Source of the DNA: Candidatus Eisenbacteria bacterium
Lineage (GTDB): Bacteria; Orphanbacterota; Orphanbacteria; Orphanbacterales; Orphanbacteraceae
Assembly (NCBI GenBank): GCA_016930695.1
Contig: JAFGGD010000046.1
Location: 62,001-126,000 of the forward strand
Reading direction: 5' to 3'
Length of the DNA stretch: 64,000 nucleotides
Below are positions 17,388-25,961 of this stretch, piece after piece. Numbering within the stretch: position 1 is the stretch's first letter; each line of letters begins with the position of its first letter. The notes beneath the pieces were generated by a model. It saw nothing but the letters and a program-made list of their open reading frames with translations. It was not told the DNA's origin and ran no database searches. The position numbers were made by a program, and so were the translations under genes.

Positions 17388-17547
17388 GTCGATCCCCCCT
17401 TCCCGGCCTTTCCGAGCCCGCGCCGGATCCTGTGTCGTTTCGCACGATCCTATCACCGCCGAACCCGCGCGCCAAGCGGAGCATAGGCCTTGCGGCGCCC
17501 CGCCGCGAGCGTTAGGATGGAGATTTCCCGGGCCGGAGGTAAGAAGC

Positions 17548-18294
17548 ATGGGCCTTCTGGAAGAGGCGCGGGAGCGCCTGCGAGCGCTCTTGCGGGAGAG
17601 CGGATTCGACGGCGGCGCGCCGGTCGAGGTGACGCCGCTTCACCCGGACGACGCCATCGGCGCGCGCGCGGACGAAAACTTCGTCCTGAAAAAGGGGAAG
17701 GAGCGCGTAATCGAGGCGCGGATCGGCGGCGCCCGCGGCCAAGCCTTCACCGACCGCCCCACCTCTTGGAGGGGAACGCCGGCGGAGGCTCTCCGCCTCG
17801 ACCTCTCACGGATCGAAGATCGGGCGGTCTTCACGGCGGTGTTGAACGGCGCCCTCCGAATGCTCGGCCGGGTGGAGGGGACGGTTCACTGCCGGGACGA
17901 GGACCCCACTCGCTGCGGACCTCTGCTGGCGGAGGAACTGGAACGACGCTTCGGGGCGGTTCGGATCGGCATGGTGGGATTGCAGCCGGCCATTCTCCGG
18001 GGGCTCGTGGAGCGCTTCGGGGCGGAGCGCGTGCGCGTCGTCGACCGGAATCCGGACAACATCGGCGCCGAGAGTTCCGGCGTTCCCGTCTGGGACGGGG
18101 ACAGGGAGATGGAGCGCCTCGTCGATTCCTCCGACATCGGGCTGATCACCGGGTCGAGCGTGGTGAACGGGACGGCGGATGAAATCATCCGCCTCTTCCG
18201 GGACGCGGGGAAACCCTACCTCCTCTTCGGCAACACCGTCGCCGGCGTCGCGGCCCTCCTCGACCTCCCGCGCATCTGCCCCCTGAGCGGGTAG
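17548..18294 (+). CDS. DUF364 / putative heavy-metal-chelation domain protein
   Basis: A 248-residue soluble protein. The N-terminal part contains GQAFTDRPTSWRGTPAE, a signature of the DUF4213/DUF364 pair. The C-terminal half is Rossmann-like, with RIGMVGLQPAILRGL, VRVVDRNPDNIG, then GLITGSSVVNGTADEIIR and YLLFGNTVAG. Members are annotated as putative heavy-metal chelators, but the reaction is not established. GGAGGT lies 8 nt upstream of the ATG. The gene is 65 nt upstream of cysteine synthase on the same strand, so co-transcription is possible. Confidence 0.78.
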   Translation: MGLLEEARERLRALLRESGFDGGAPVEVTPLHPDDAIGARADENFVLKKGKERVIEARIGGARGQAFTDRPTSWRGTPAEALRLDLSRIEDRAVFTAVLNGALRMLGRVEGTVHCRDEDPTRCGPLLAEELERRFGAVRIGMVGLQPAILRGLVERFGAERVRVVDRNPDNIGAESSGVPVWDGDREMERLVDSSDIGLITGSSVVNGTADEIIRLFRDAGKPYLLFGNTVAGVAALLDLPRICPLSG

Positions 18295-18359
18295 AGGCGC
18301 CTCATAGAACTCTCACCTCTTTTCTCCTCCCGTCCGATACATGGTCCGAGGAGGCAGAC

Positions 18360-19262
18360 GTGTACTATTCCACCGACGTCAGCGATCTGATCGGCGATAC
18401 GCCGCTCGTCAAGCTCACCCGGATGACCGACATGGCGGTCTTCGCCAAGGCGGAGTTTCTCAATCCGGGCGGCAGCATCAAGGACCGCGTGGCGAAGCAC
18501 ATCATTTTCCACGCCGAGAAGAACGGCGAACTCCCCCCCGGAACGCGCATCGTCGAGGCGACCAGCGGCAACACCGGAATCGGCATCGCCCTCGTCGGCG
18601 TGCAGCGCGGCCACCCGGTCACCATCGTCATGCCCGAGAACATGAGCGAAGAGCGGAAGAAGATCATCCAAGCGCTCGGCGCCGAGTTGATTCTTACGCC
18701 GGCGAAGGGCTCGATGGAGGAGGCGTGCCGCCTCGCCGACGAGATCCGCGATCGCGAGGGGGGCTGGCAGCTCCGTCAGTTCACCAATCCGTTGAATCCC
18801 GAAACGCATTACCTCTTCACGGGACCGGAGATCTGGGACCGTCTCGACGGACGGATCGAAGCCTTCGTGGCGGGGATCGGGAGCGGCGGCACCCTGGGCG
18901 GCGTGGGACGTTTTCTGAAGGAGCGCAACCCTTCGGTCCGCATCATCGCCGTCGAGCCGAAGAAGACGGCCGCCCTCCTCAGGCAGGAACCGGGACTGCA
19001 CGCCATCCAGGGGATCGGCGACGGCTTCGTCCCCGAGTGCCTCGACACGAGCCTGATCGACGACCTGATCACGGTGAGCGACGAGGACGCTATCGAAACC
19101 ACCCGCGAACTCGCCCGGAAGCAGGGGCTCCTCGCCGGCACCAGCTCCGGCGCCAACGTCTGGGCCGCCACCTTCATCGCCCGCGCCATGGGGCCGACGC
19201 GGAACGTGGTGACCGTCCTTCCGGACCGCGCGGAGCGCTATTTCAGCACCGCCCTCATCTGA
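18360..19262 (+). CDS. cysK: cysteine synthase (O-acetylserine sulfhydrylase)
   Basis: A 300-residue PLP enzyme making L-cysteine from O-acetyl-L-serine and sulfide. The PLP lysine lies in NPGGSIKDRVA (K42), the substrate loop is EATSGNTGIGIA at ~66-77, and the phosphate loop is GIGSGGTLGG at ~171-180. The GTSSGANVWAA segment with Ser near the C-terminus completes the family pattern. The start is GTG at 18360 with GAGGAGG upstream. Length matches CysK/CysM. Cystathionine beta-synthase-like activity cannot be excluded, but no CBS domain is present. Confidence 0.93.
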   Translation: MYYSTDVSDLIGDTPLVKLTRMTDMAVFAKAEFLNPGGSIKDRVAKHIIFHAEKNGELPPGTRIVEATSGNTGIGIALVGVQRGHPVTIVMPENMSEERKKIIQALGAELILTPAKGSMEEACRLADEIRDREGGWQLRQFTNPLNPETHYLFTGPEIWDRLDGRIEAFVAGIGSGGTLGGVGRFLKERNPSVRIIAVEPKKTAALLRQEPGLHAIQGIGDGFVPECLDTSLIDDLITVSDEDAIETTRELARKQGLLAGTSSGANVWAATFIARAMGPTRNVVTVLPDRAERYFSTALI

Positions 19263-19293
19263 ACCGTTTGATCCGGAGCCGGACCGATTGCGG

Positions 19294-19321
19294 TTGTTTT
19301 CCCCCTCGTTTCTGGTAGAAT
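19294..19321 (+). promoter_or_regulatory. predicted promoter for yitT-like gene
   Basis: TTGTTT (19294-19299), a 16-nt spacer and TAGAAT (19316-19321) lie 32 nt after the cysteine synthase stop. Transcription would begin near 19328, directly at the first of three hairpins. Confidence 0.45.
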
Positions 19322-19327
19322 AGTTCA

Positions 19328-19489
19328 TGCGTCCGGCCGGTTTCCCCGGCCGGATCGTTGCGTCCGGGCCCGAACCGGGTCCGGCGGACGCCCGAAGGAA
19401 CCCCCGGATTTCGACGTGAGCGGCCGGTTCCGCCGGCCGCTCCTTTGCGCCCGTCCCCGCCCGGGACGGCGCGCGCGAGGAACGCGAAG
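19328..19489 (+). promoter_or_regulatory. structured 5' leader, candidate cis-acting RNA
   Basis: Three GC-rich hairpins can be drawn in this 162-nt leader: 19332-19354 (perfect 9-bp stem, 5-nt loop), 19361-19390 (CGTCCG with CGGACG plus an inner CCCG/CGGG stem) and 19418-19442 (perfect 10-bp stem, 5-nt loop, then CTTTG). I could not match it to a known riboswitch class. The first hairpins could also end cysK transcription, although no long U tract follows any of them. Confidence 0.4.
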
Positions 19490-20515
19490 ATGCGATGGAG
19501 CCACCTAACCCGAGGCGGCGGAGCGGGCGCGCGGATCGGTCGTTTCCGCCTGCCGGCGCTCACGCCCGACGAATTCGAAGCGCGGCGAAGCGCCTTTCTC
19601 GAAAAGAGCCGTTCCGCCTTCCCCCGGATCCTCCGGGCCTACACCGTCATGGCATTCGGCTGCCTGGTGATGGCGGCCGGCTACGCCTTTTTCATGGTTC
19701 CCCAAAGGATCGCCCCCGGCGGCGTCTACGGCATCGCCACCGTGATCCACTACGCCTCGACGGGGATCATCGGCCGGCCCCTGCCGGTCGGCGCCGTCGC
19801 GCTCGTGCTCAACATCCCCCTCTTCCTCTGGGGGCTTCACTCGCTCGGCGGACGATTCATCTCCCGCACCGTCTTCGGGATGGTGCTCGCGTCGATTTTC
19901 ATCGACCTCCTCGGATGGCTCATCCCGCGCCTCGGGTGGGGGGAGGCGGTCTTCCGGCTCGACCCGATGCTCGCCAGCCTTTTCGGCGGCCTCGCCATCG
20001 GCGTCGGTCTCGGCCTGATCTTCCGGCACATGGGATCCACCGGCGGCACCGACGTGGTCGGCCAGATCCTCGGCCGGAAGACCAACGTCAGCGTCGGCGC
20101 ATGGATGATGATCACGGACGCGTCGGTGGTCGCCCTCGCCGCCTGGTTCTTCCACGACCTGAATCTCTCCCTCTACGCGGTGGTCACCATCTTCGTGACC
20201 GGCAAGGTGATCGACCAGATACTCGCGGGCCGCAGTTATTCCCGGGCGGTCACGATCATCACCGAAAAGGGGGAAGAGATTCGCGAGGCGATCCTCTTCG
20301 GGCTCGACAAAACCGGCACCTACCTGGAGGGGCAGGGACTCTACCGCGGCCGGCGAAAGGCGGTGATTCTCTGCGTGGTGAACCGAAAGCACCTGATCCA
20401 CCTGGAGCGGCTCGTCGCCGCGGCGGATCCGGAAGCGTTCCTGGTGGTGAGTGAAGCGCATGAGGTTTTAGGCGAGGGATTCAAGCCCCTCCGGGAGCGC
20501 CTGCAGACCATCTAG
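19490..20515 (+). CDS. YitT family membrane protein (DUF2179 C-terminus)
   Basis: A 341-residue protein with about five membrane segments between residues ~50 and 245. The hallmark MAAGYAFFMVPQRIAPGGVYGIATVI and IFRHMGSTGGTDVVGQIL motifs are present. The final ~90 residues form a soluble DUF2179 domain (RAVTIITEKGEEIREAIL, GLYRGRRKAVILCVVNRKHL). The family is widespread and its transport role is uncertain. About 45 polar residues precede the first helix. The ATG at 19490 follows GAGGAA; the frame stays open upstream, but the leader there is better explained as structured RNA. Confidence 0.85.
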   Translation: MRWSHLTRGGGAGARIGRFRLPALTPDEFEARRSAFLEKSRSAFPRILRAYTVMAFGCLVMAAGYAFFMVPQRIAPGGVYGIATVIHYASTGIIGRPLPVGAVALVLNIPLFLWGLHSLGGRFISRTVFGMVLASIFIDLLGWLIPRLGWGEAVFRLDPMLASLFGGLAIGVGLGLIFRHMGSTGGTDVVGQILGRKTNVSVGAWMMITDASVVALAAWFFHDLNLSLYAVVTIFVTGKVIDQILAGRSYSRAVTIITEKGEEIREAILFGLDKTGTYLEGQGLYRGRRKAVILCVVNRKHLIHLERLVAAADPEAFLVVSEAHEVLGEGFKPLRERLQTI

Positions 20516-20555
20516 GTCGAGGCTAATTCTTTTACGGTTTAATCGTTCTCGGGGA

Positions 20556-22325
20556 TCAACCGCGCCGGAAAACGAGGCGGCCGAGTCTCTCGCCCGACCC
20601 GTGGATCAGGCGGACGAAGTAGACCCCCGCCGCGGCGTCCCGCCCCGCGCCGTTCCGTCCGTCCCAGACCCGGTCGTGGACCCCCGCGTCCAGGCTCCCT
20701 TCGGCGAGGAGCGCCACCCGGCGCCCCGCCGCGTCGTATACGGCGAGCCGCACCGTCTCGCGGCGATTCAGAAAGAAGCGGATCGTCGCCCGGTCCGACG
20801 CCGGGTTCGGCTCCACCCGAAGCCATCCCGTTCGCCGCGCCCCTTCCCCGTCCGGGGCCGCCGTCTCCTCGATCGGAGCGATCCGGTAGGAGCACTCCCT
20901 CTCGTCCAGGCGAAAGACGTAGGAGCCAGTGGAGGGAAACTCGATCCGGCCGAGCGCCGTTCCGGCATGGGCGGCCGGACAGAGGGATCCGGCGGGCGGG
21001 ACGACGCAGCCGGGATGCTCGCCGTCGCAGGAGCCGTAGTCGAGAGGGTCGTCCCAGGCGCCGTCGGTGCGGAACTTGAGGAGGTGGCACCCCGCTTCGA
21101 CCAGGAGCGTGTCGAACCAGAGCCCCGGCTCGGTTTGGCTCATGTCCGGCGCGTCCGGGTCCCAGCCGTTCCAGTCGCCGATCACCTGGACGCGGTCGTG
21201 GGGGGAAGAGTCCCAGGGTGCGGCGAAGTCGAGTCCGGGAAGCGCGTCGCCGTCCGAGTCGAAGAGGGTGAGGTTGTCGTTCGGGTTGGATGGGCCGCCC
21301 ACCACGGCGAGGAACGCGGGCTCCCAGACGAGCACACCCGCGCCGAGCCCTCCGGGGACGCCGCGCACCACCGCGCGCAGCCGGCGAAGAAAGGCGAGCT
21401 GCCCCTCCGGCGTCGCGTCATCTCCCGGGTGGAGCTGATCCGACGAAGAGACGAAGTTTCCGTCGCCGTCGAAGTCCTCGAGCGTCCACGGATAGGAAGT
21501 CTCGATGATCCAGACCGGCTTGCCGTATCGCGCGGCCGCGTCGTGCAGTGCGGCGCCCGCGTCGGCCAGCGTGCCGTGCCACCAGGGATAAAAAGAGAAG
21601 GCGATTCCGTCGAAGTCGGTTCCGGCGGCGATCAGATTGTCGAAGAACCAGCGGCACCGCTCGACATCCCCGCCCTCGGCGATATGGATGAGGATCTCCG
21701 GCGGATCGTCCGGCGCCGCCCCCGCGCGCGCCCCGTCGATCGCCGCGCCGAGGAGGGCCGTAAAGGCGGACCACCGCTCCGGCGTGTCCCAGACGCTTCC
21801 CGGCCAACCGACGCGGCCGTCGTCCCAGAGAAAACCGCCGCCGATCTCGTTGCCGATCTGCAGGTAGCGGGGAAGGATCCCTTCGTCACGGAAGCGGGCG
21901 ACCACGGCCGCGGTGTACGCGCGAATCGAATCGACCAGCGCCGCGGAGTCGAGCGCCGCCCAGGCGGCCGGCTTCGTTTGTTGTCCCGGATCGGCCCATC
22001 CGTCGGAGTAGTGGAAATCGAGAAGCAGATCGAATCCGGCGCCCTCGAAACGATGCGCCGCGGCGAGGGTCGAGTCGAGGGCGTGCCACGGTTCCGGAGG
22101 CGTGTGCCAGAGACGGAGGCGAACGATGTCGTATCCGCGCGCGCGGAAGAGAGCGTGAGGATCGACCGGCGCGCCGTCCTCTCGATATTCCGCGCCGAGG
22201 GAGAGCATTCTCGCCAGGTAGGAGAGATCCGCGCCGGTCGCCGGTTCGCTCTCCGCGGCCGCCGCGGCGTTCGCCGCGATCAGGAGTGCAAAAAGCAGGA
22301 TCCGCGGAATCGATCGGGCGGGCAT
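20556..22325 (-). CDS. secreted GH53 endo-beta-1,4-galactanase with FlgD-like tail
   Basis: A 589-residue secreted enzyme. A signal peptide (~5-24) leads into a GH53 (beta/alpha)8 barrel at ~28-350. The family motifs are seen: GADLSYL, the acid/base E160 in QIGNEIGGG, and the nucleophile E275 in WIIETSYPW. GH53 enzymes cleave beta-1,4-galactan in type I arabinogalactan. Residues ~360-480 look like a beta-rich linker module with CBM-like segments, and ~490-589 form a FlgD-like Ig domain ending in AAGVYFVRLIHG. The ATG at 22325 with GAGGGAG upstream is chosen over one 13 codons earlier. A TATAAT-like -10 lies on this strand at 22385-22380. Confidence 0.85.
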   Translation of the reverse strand: MPARSIPRILLFALLIAANAAAAAESEPATGADLSYLARMLSLGAEYREDGAPVDPHALFRARGYDIVRLRLWHTPPEPWHALDSTLAAAHRFEGAGFDLLLDFHYSDGWADPGQQTKPAAWAALDSAALVDSIRAYTAAVVARFRDEGILPRYLQIGNEIGGGFLWDDGRVGWPGSVWDTPERWSAFTALLGAAIDGARAGAAPDDPPEILIHIAEGGDVERCRWFFDNLIAAGTDFDGIAFSFYPWWHGTLADAGAALHDAAARYGKPVWIIETSYPWTLEDFDGDGNFVSSSDQLHPGDDATPEGQLAFLRRLRAVVRGVPGGLGAGVLVWEPAFLAVVGGPSNPNDNLTLFDSDGDALPGLDFAAPWDSSPHDRVQVIGDWNGWDPDAPDMSQTEPGLWFDTLLVEAGCHLLKFRTDGAWDDPLDYGSCDGEHPGCVVPPAGSLCPAAHAGTALGRIEFPSTGSYVFRLDERECSYRIAPIEETAAPDGEGARRTGWLRVEPNPASDRATIRFFLNRRETVRLAVYDAAGRRVALLAEGSLDAGVHDRVWDGRNGAGRDAAAGVYFVRLIHGSGERLGRLVFRRG

Positions 22326-22518
22326 GGCTCCCTCGGGGTCGCGAGGTGGGTCGGTTCTCTTCATACACGGAGATATTTGATTATAGCACAATCGGATCCG
22401 CGCCCCCGCCCCGTCTCGCGCTCTCGGTCGAATCTGATACAGAAAGTCCCTCCGCGGGCCGATCATCCGGGAGGAGAAACATCGAGAGGTCGCAACCCCC
22501 CGCGGTGGATATAAGGGT

Positions 22519-23061
22519 ATGGTACGGAAGAGGATGCGTGGATTCACGCTCGTCGAGTTGCTGATCGTCGTGATGATTCTGGGCATCATCGCCGGCATCG
22601 CCATCCCGCAGTTCACCAACTCGTCGGATCAGGCGAAGGACGCGGCTACGGAGAGCGACCTGACGGCGCTCCAGAACGCGGTGGAGATGTACTATCACCA
22701 GCATGGCGGCCGCTACCCGGGCGCCTTCAAGGCGAGCGACGGCACGGAGGTAGATAACAAAGCGCAAGCGGAGGAGGCCTTCGAGAAGCAGCTCACCCTC
22801 TACACCGACTCCCAAGGCCGGGCGAGCAACTCCAAGGACGCGACCTACCGCTACGGGCCCTACATTAAAAAGAGCCTTCCGGTGAATCCCTTCAACGGCG
22901 CTTCCGGCGTGACCTGCGACATCAGCGAGGCGGACATCACCGTCGCCGAGGGGAACGCCGGCGACGGAACGGGCTGGAAGTTCTACATCAAGACCGGCCG
23001 GGTCATCGCCAACCACACCGGCCACTTCATGCCAAAAGAGATGATACCCGCCGAACTGTAG
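22519..23061 (+). CDS. type II secretion / type IV pilin-like prepilin (GspG-like)
   Basis: A 180-residue pseudopilin. The class III signal RMRG|FTLVELLIVVMILGIIAG carries the prepilin peptidase site after Gly8, with the conserved Glu at +5 of the mature protein. A GspG-like body follows: a helix rich in AKDAATESDLTALQNAVEMY, then a loop with LPVNPFNGAS, common in these minor pilins. No other secretion or pilus gene is nearby, so it probably serves a machine encoded elsewhere. The ATG at 22519 has AAGGG only 2-3 nt upstream, so the exact start (22519 or 22534) is uncertain. It is divergent from the GH53 gene. Confidence 0.87.
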   Translation: MVRKRMRGFTLVELLIVVMILGIIAGIAIPQFTNSSDQAKDAATESDLTALQNAVEMYYHQHGGRYPGAFKASDGTEVDNKAQAEEAFEKQLTLYTDSQGRASNSKDATYRYGPYIKKSLPVNPFNGASGVTCDISEADITVAEGNAGDGTGWKFYIKTGRVIANHTGHFMPKEMIPAEL

Positions 23062-23105
23062 CGGCGGTTCGGCGCGCCCGTTCCTCCCCCTTTACTCGGC
23101 GGACG

Positions 23106-23156
23106 AAAAAGGGCGCCCGCTCATCACCGCGGACGCCCTCTTCTCTTTTCTTTTTC
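23106..23156. terminator. bidirectional intrinsic terminator
   Basis: An 11-bp stem with one mismatch (23110-23120 with 23129-23139) and an 8-nt loop separates the converging pilin and DUF6259-like genes. The plus strand continues with a T-rich stretch to 23156 and the minus strand with TTTTT (23110-23106), so it can serve both genes. Confidence 0.85.
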
Positions 23157-23164
23157 CCGCCGGA

Positions 23165-25819
23165 TCAGCGAACCAGAACGACCTTGCGGGTGAGCGTCTC
23201 CTCTCCGGCGCGAAGCCGCAGGAAGTAGGCGCCCGAAGCGGCCGGCCGGCCGGCGTTGTCCCGCCCGTCCCAGACCGCGATCCGCCGGCCCGCCTCCTCG
23301 ACGCGGCCGGCGACGAGGACGCGGACGCTCCGCCCCGTCACGTCGTGCACCGTCAGGCGGACCGTCGTTCGCCGCGGCAACTCATAGGCGACGCGCGTCT
23401 CCGGATTGAACGGGTTCGGCGCCGCGGCCAGGGAGAGCCGTTTCGGCGGGGCGGAATCCGCCACTCCGGTCTGCGGATCATGTTCCGGAAGTCCTCCGTA
23501 GGACAGCAGGATCTCCCGCACCGGTTCGCCCTCCTCCTCGCTCCGGAAGGGGAACTTGATGAAGGAGGGGCGCACGACCGTGCTCGGATCGTTGCTGAGA
23601 TCGACCCACCCCCCGTCCTCGGTGACGGCGATCACATGGATCTGGCTCGAGACGACCCAGTTCGCCGGACGATCCTCCTTGAACACGCCGTCTCCGCCGG
23701 AGGGATGCTCCATACGGACACGGTTCGCCTTGAACCGTTCCACCGCGAGGAAATGTTCGCCGCTCAGATCGGCCCCTTTCCACCGGGTGAAAACGCCCGC
23801 CTCGAGATCGCCGGCGTCGCTGAAGGCGTAGAAACCTTGCGGAGCGATCTGGTGCTCCCCCCAATCGTAGGACGAGGTCCCGTGATTGCCGATCACCGTC
23901 ACGTCCTCGAAAACGCTCCGGCTAACGGTCTCCCCCGGATCGAGGTATTCGAACTCGGTCATCCGCTTTCCGGTGCAACGCGCCGCGACGGTTCTCTGGA
24001 ACACTTCGTCGATCTCCAGCCACTCGTTGTCGATCATTCCCGGCTGGCCGGTCATATCGAAGTTGAGTCCGAACCCGTAGGCGAGATTGTAGGTGAGCTT
24101 CTCCTTGTCGTGGGTCATCACCTCCACGGCGAGGTTGTGTTGGTAGAAGCCCATTTTATCGTGCGCCAGCCGCATGGTGAGCGGATAGACGGACCAGTTG
24201 TCGTTGCCCCAGGCGGAAACCCATCCCGCCTTCTTGTCGAGCAGAACGGAATCGAAAAAGAGGAGCTCCGATCCCATCAGGGCGTCCAGCATCCCCTCCG
24301 TCGCGAGCCCGATGTCCCGGGCGCTCCGGCGCGCGTTGTCGATCAGATGGTCCGTGTAGGAGAGGTAGTCCGTCTCGGAGGGATTGGTGTCGTAAAGCCA
24401 GGGGCGGTCCGCCACCTGGTCCTCGAAGAGAAGGTCGGCGGGGAAGACGTCGGTGAACTCCTCCGCGGTCATGTAGACACGGTCCTTCACCGCCTGGTGC
24501 GCCGGCGAGACGATGTAGCCGCAGTTCGCGCCGTAGCATTCATAGACCGGATTGCCCGAGAGATCCCGGACGGTCACCTCCATGCCGAGAGAATCGAAAG
24601 TGGGCGACTCGTCGTCCCACCAGGTCGGATTGGTATAGGGCATGACGAGCTGCTTGCGGTTGTGGGAATTGTCGAAGATCGCCAGGAACTCCGCCTCCGT
24701 GCCGTAATCCTCGTTGGGCGGGACGTAGTCGGGGTAGTTGTTGTCGAACCCCTCCGGCCAGAAGGAGACGAGATGGACGATCGCGTTCGAGGAGAGCCGG
24801 CCCGCGACGCTGTCCACCCAGGCGAAGGTCTCGCCCGGCTGCGCCCAGCCCCAGTCGTTCACGTGTTGGCAGTCGAACTTGACGAGCACCCCCTGCCGGA
24901 TCCCGTTGTAGAGATCGCCCGCCCTCGTCTCGAGATCCGGCGTCGCGTCCCAGCCCCTGTCGGTGCGCACGTCCTCGAGGACTTCCTCGATCCCCTCGCC
25001 GATCCGCAGGCGGAGCGTCGGCCCCTTCCACTCGCCGTTCTCCTGGAGGTAGGCATAGAACATGTGGTGGTACACGCTCACGCCGCCGTTCCAGCCGCTG
25101 AAACTGAGCCCCAGATTGGCCGGCCGGAAGTCGTCGTCCGGAAGCGTGTAAAGCGCCCAATTCCCGTTCACGGACTGGAGCGCGCCGAAATCCATGAAGA
25201 CGTGTTGGTAGGTTTGGTAGGTGCTCCGGTACTCCTGGAAAAAGGAGCGATTGAAGGCGACCCCCTCGTAATAGGGGAAGTAGAACCGCTCCACGTCGTC
25301 CTGGCGGAAGGAGATCTGACCGGGGAAGTAGACCTTCAGTACTTCGTCGTCTGTGTGGTTTTCGACGTGGATGTCCCAATCCGAACGGTTCTCCTCGGAG
25401 GCGCGGATCGTGACGGTCACCTCCAGCCGGTCGCCGGAGAGATCCTTCTCGTAAACGAAGGTGAGAACGGTGTCCGCGGGATTCCAATCATAGGAGAAGG
25501 CGAGCACCGATGAGCCGCCACTGAAGGAGGAACTCTGCACGAGGCCCGAGGCGGCGTACTGGATCCTCCAGAGGTCGCCGTAGGCGTTCCCCGGCGATAC
25601 GTCCTCCCCGGTGGTCTTGTCCCGGAGGTACGCGATTCCTCCGTCGTCCGCGCGAAAGCCGATCTCATACCAACCGTCGTTCCCCAGAACAAGGGTGTCC
25701 GGCGAGACCTGGAAGTAAACCGCCGCCCCGGCGGTTCCGGCCGCGCCGAACAGGATCGGAATGGCGAAACAGATGGCGAGCGCGGTCCTCGAGATGATCG
25801 GATGCGTCCGTTCTCTCAC
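23165..25819 (-). CDS. secreted glycosidase-like protein (DUF6259 type) with FlgD-like tail
   Basis: An 884-residue secreted protein. A signal peptide (~10-33) is followed by a beta-sandwich-rich region (~35-290) and then an apparent barrel region (~300-620) with WPEGFDNNYPDYVP and FDCQHVNDWGW segments like those of DUF6259 glycosidase-type proteins. Acidic residues suited to catalysis are present, but I cannot name the pair. The last ~100 residues form a FlgD-like Ig domain (FNPETRVAYELP, then SGAYFLRLRAGE). The GTG start at 25819 follows GAGGG. Proximity to the GH53 gene suggests polysaccharide or glycoprotein breakdown. Family assignment is by resemblance only. Confidence 0.65.
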   Translation of the reverse strand: MRERTHPIISRTALAICFAIPILFGAAGTAGAAVYFQVSPDTLVLGNDGWYEIGFRADDGGIAYLRDKTTGEDVSPGNAYGDLWRIQYAASGLVQSSSFSGGSSVLAFSYDWNPADTVLTFVYEKDLSGDRLEVTVTIRASEENRSDWDIHVENHTDDEVLKVYFPGQISFRQDDVERFYFPYYEGVAFNRSFFQEYRSTYQTYQHVFMDFGALQSVNGNWALYTLPDDDFRPANLGLSFSGWNGGVSVYHHMFYAYLQENGEWKGPTLRLRIGEGIEEVLEDVRTDRGWDATPDLETRAGDLYNGIRQGVLVKFDCQHVNDWGWAQPGETFAWVDSVAGRLSSNAIVHLVSFWPEGFDNNYPDYVPPNEDYGTEAEFLAIFDNSHNRKQLVMPYTNPTWWDDESPTFDSLGMEVTVRDLSGNPVYECYGANCGYIVSPAHQAVKDRVYMTAEEFTDVFPADLLFEDQVADRPWLYDTNPSETDYLSYTDHLIDNARRSARDIGLATEGMLDALMGSELLFFDSVLLDKKAGWVSAWGNDNWSVYPLTMRLAHDKMGFYQHNLAVEVMTHDKEKLTYNLAYGFGLNFDMTGQPGMIDNEWLEIDEVFQRTVAARCTGKRMTEFEYLDPGETVSRSVFEDVTVIGNHGTSSYDWGEHQIAPQGFYAFSDAGDLEAGVFTRWKGADLSGEHFLAVERFKANRVRMEHPSGGDGVFKEDRPANWVVSSQIHVIAVTEDGGWVDLSNDPSTVVRPSFIKFPFRSEEEGEPVREILLSYGGLPEHDPQTGVADSAPPKRLSLAAAPNPFNPETRVAYELPRRTTVRLTVHDVTGRSVRVLVAGRVEEAGRRIAVWDGRDNAGRPAASGAYFLRLRAGEETLTRKVVLVR

Positions 25820-25881
25820 GATGTACCCTCGGCTGCTTTCGAGTTGTCTTTTCCTTTCGCCCGACCGGGGGGATAGCGGAA

Positions 25882-25902
25882 AGGAGCCTTTGCGAGGCTC
25901 CT
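25882..25902 (-). terminator. hairpin after beta-sandwich protein gene
   Basis: A perfect 8-bp stem (25882-25889 with 25895-25902, loop TTGCG) lies 60 nt past the stop at 25962. On the minus strand it is followed by TTTCC, a short and weak U tract. Confidence 0.5.
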
Positions 25903-25961
25903 CTCCGACTCCGACTAAGATCCCGCAAACACGGTCCGCGGAACGGGCCGTGATCGGAACG

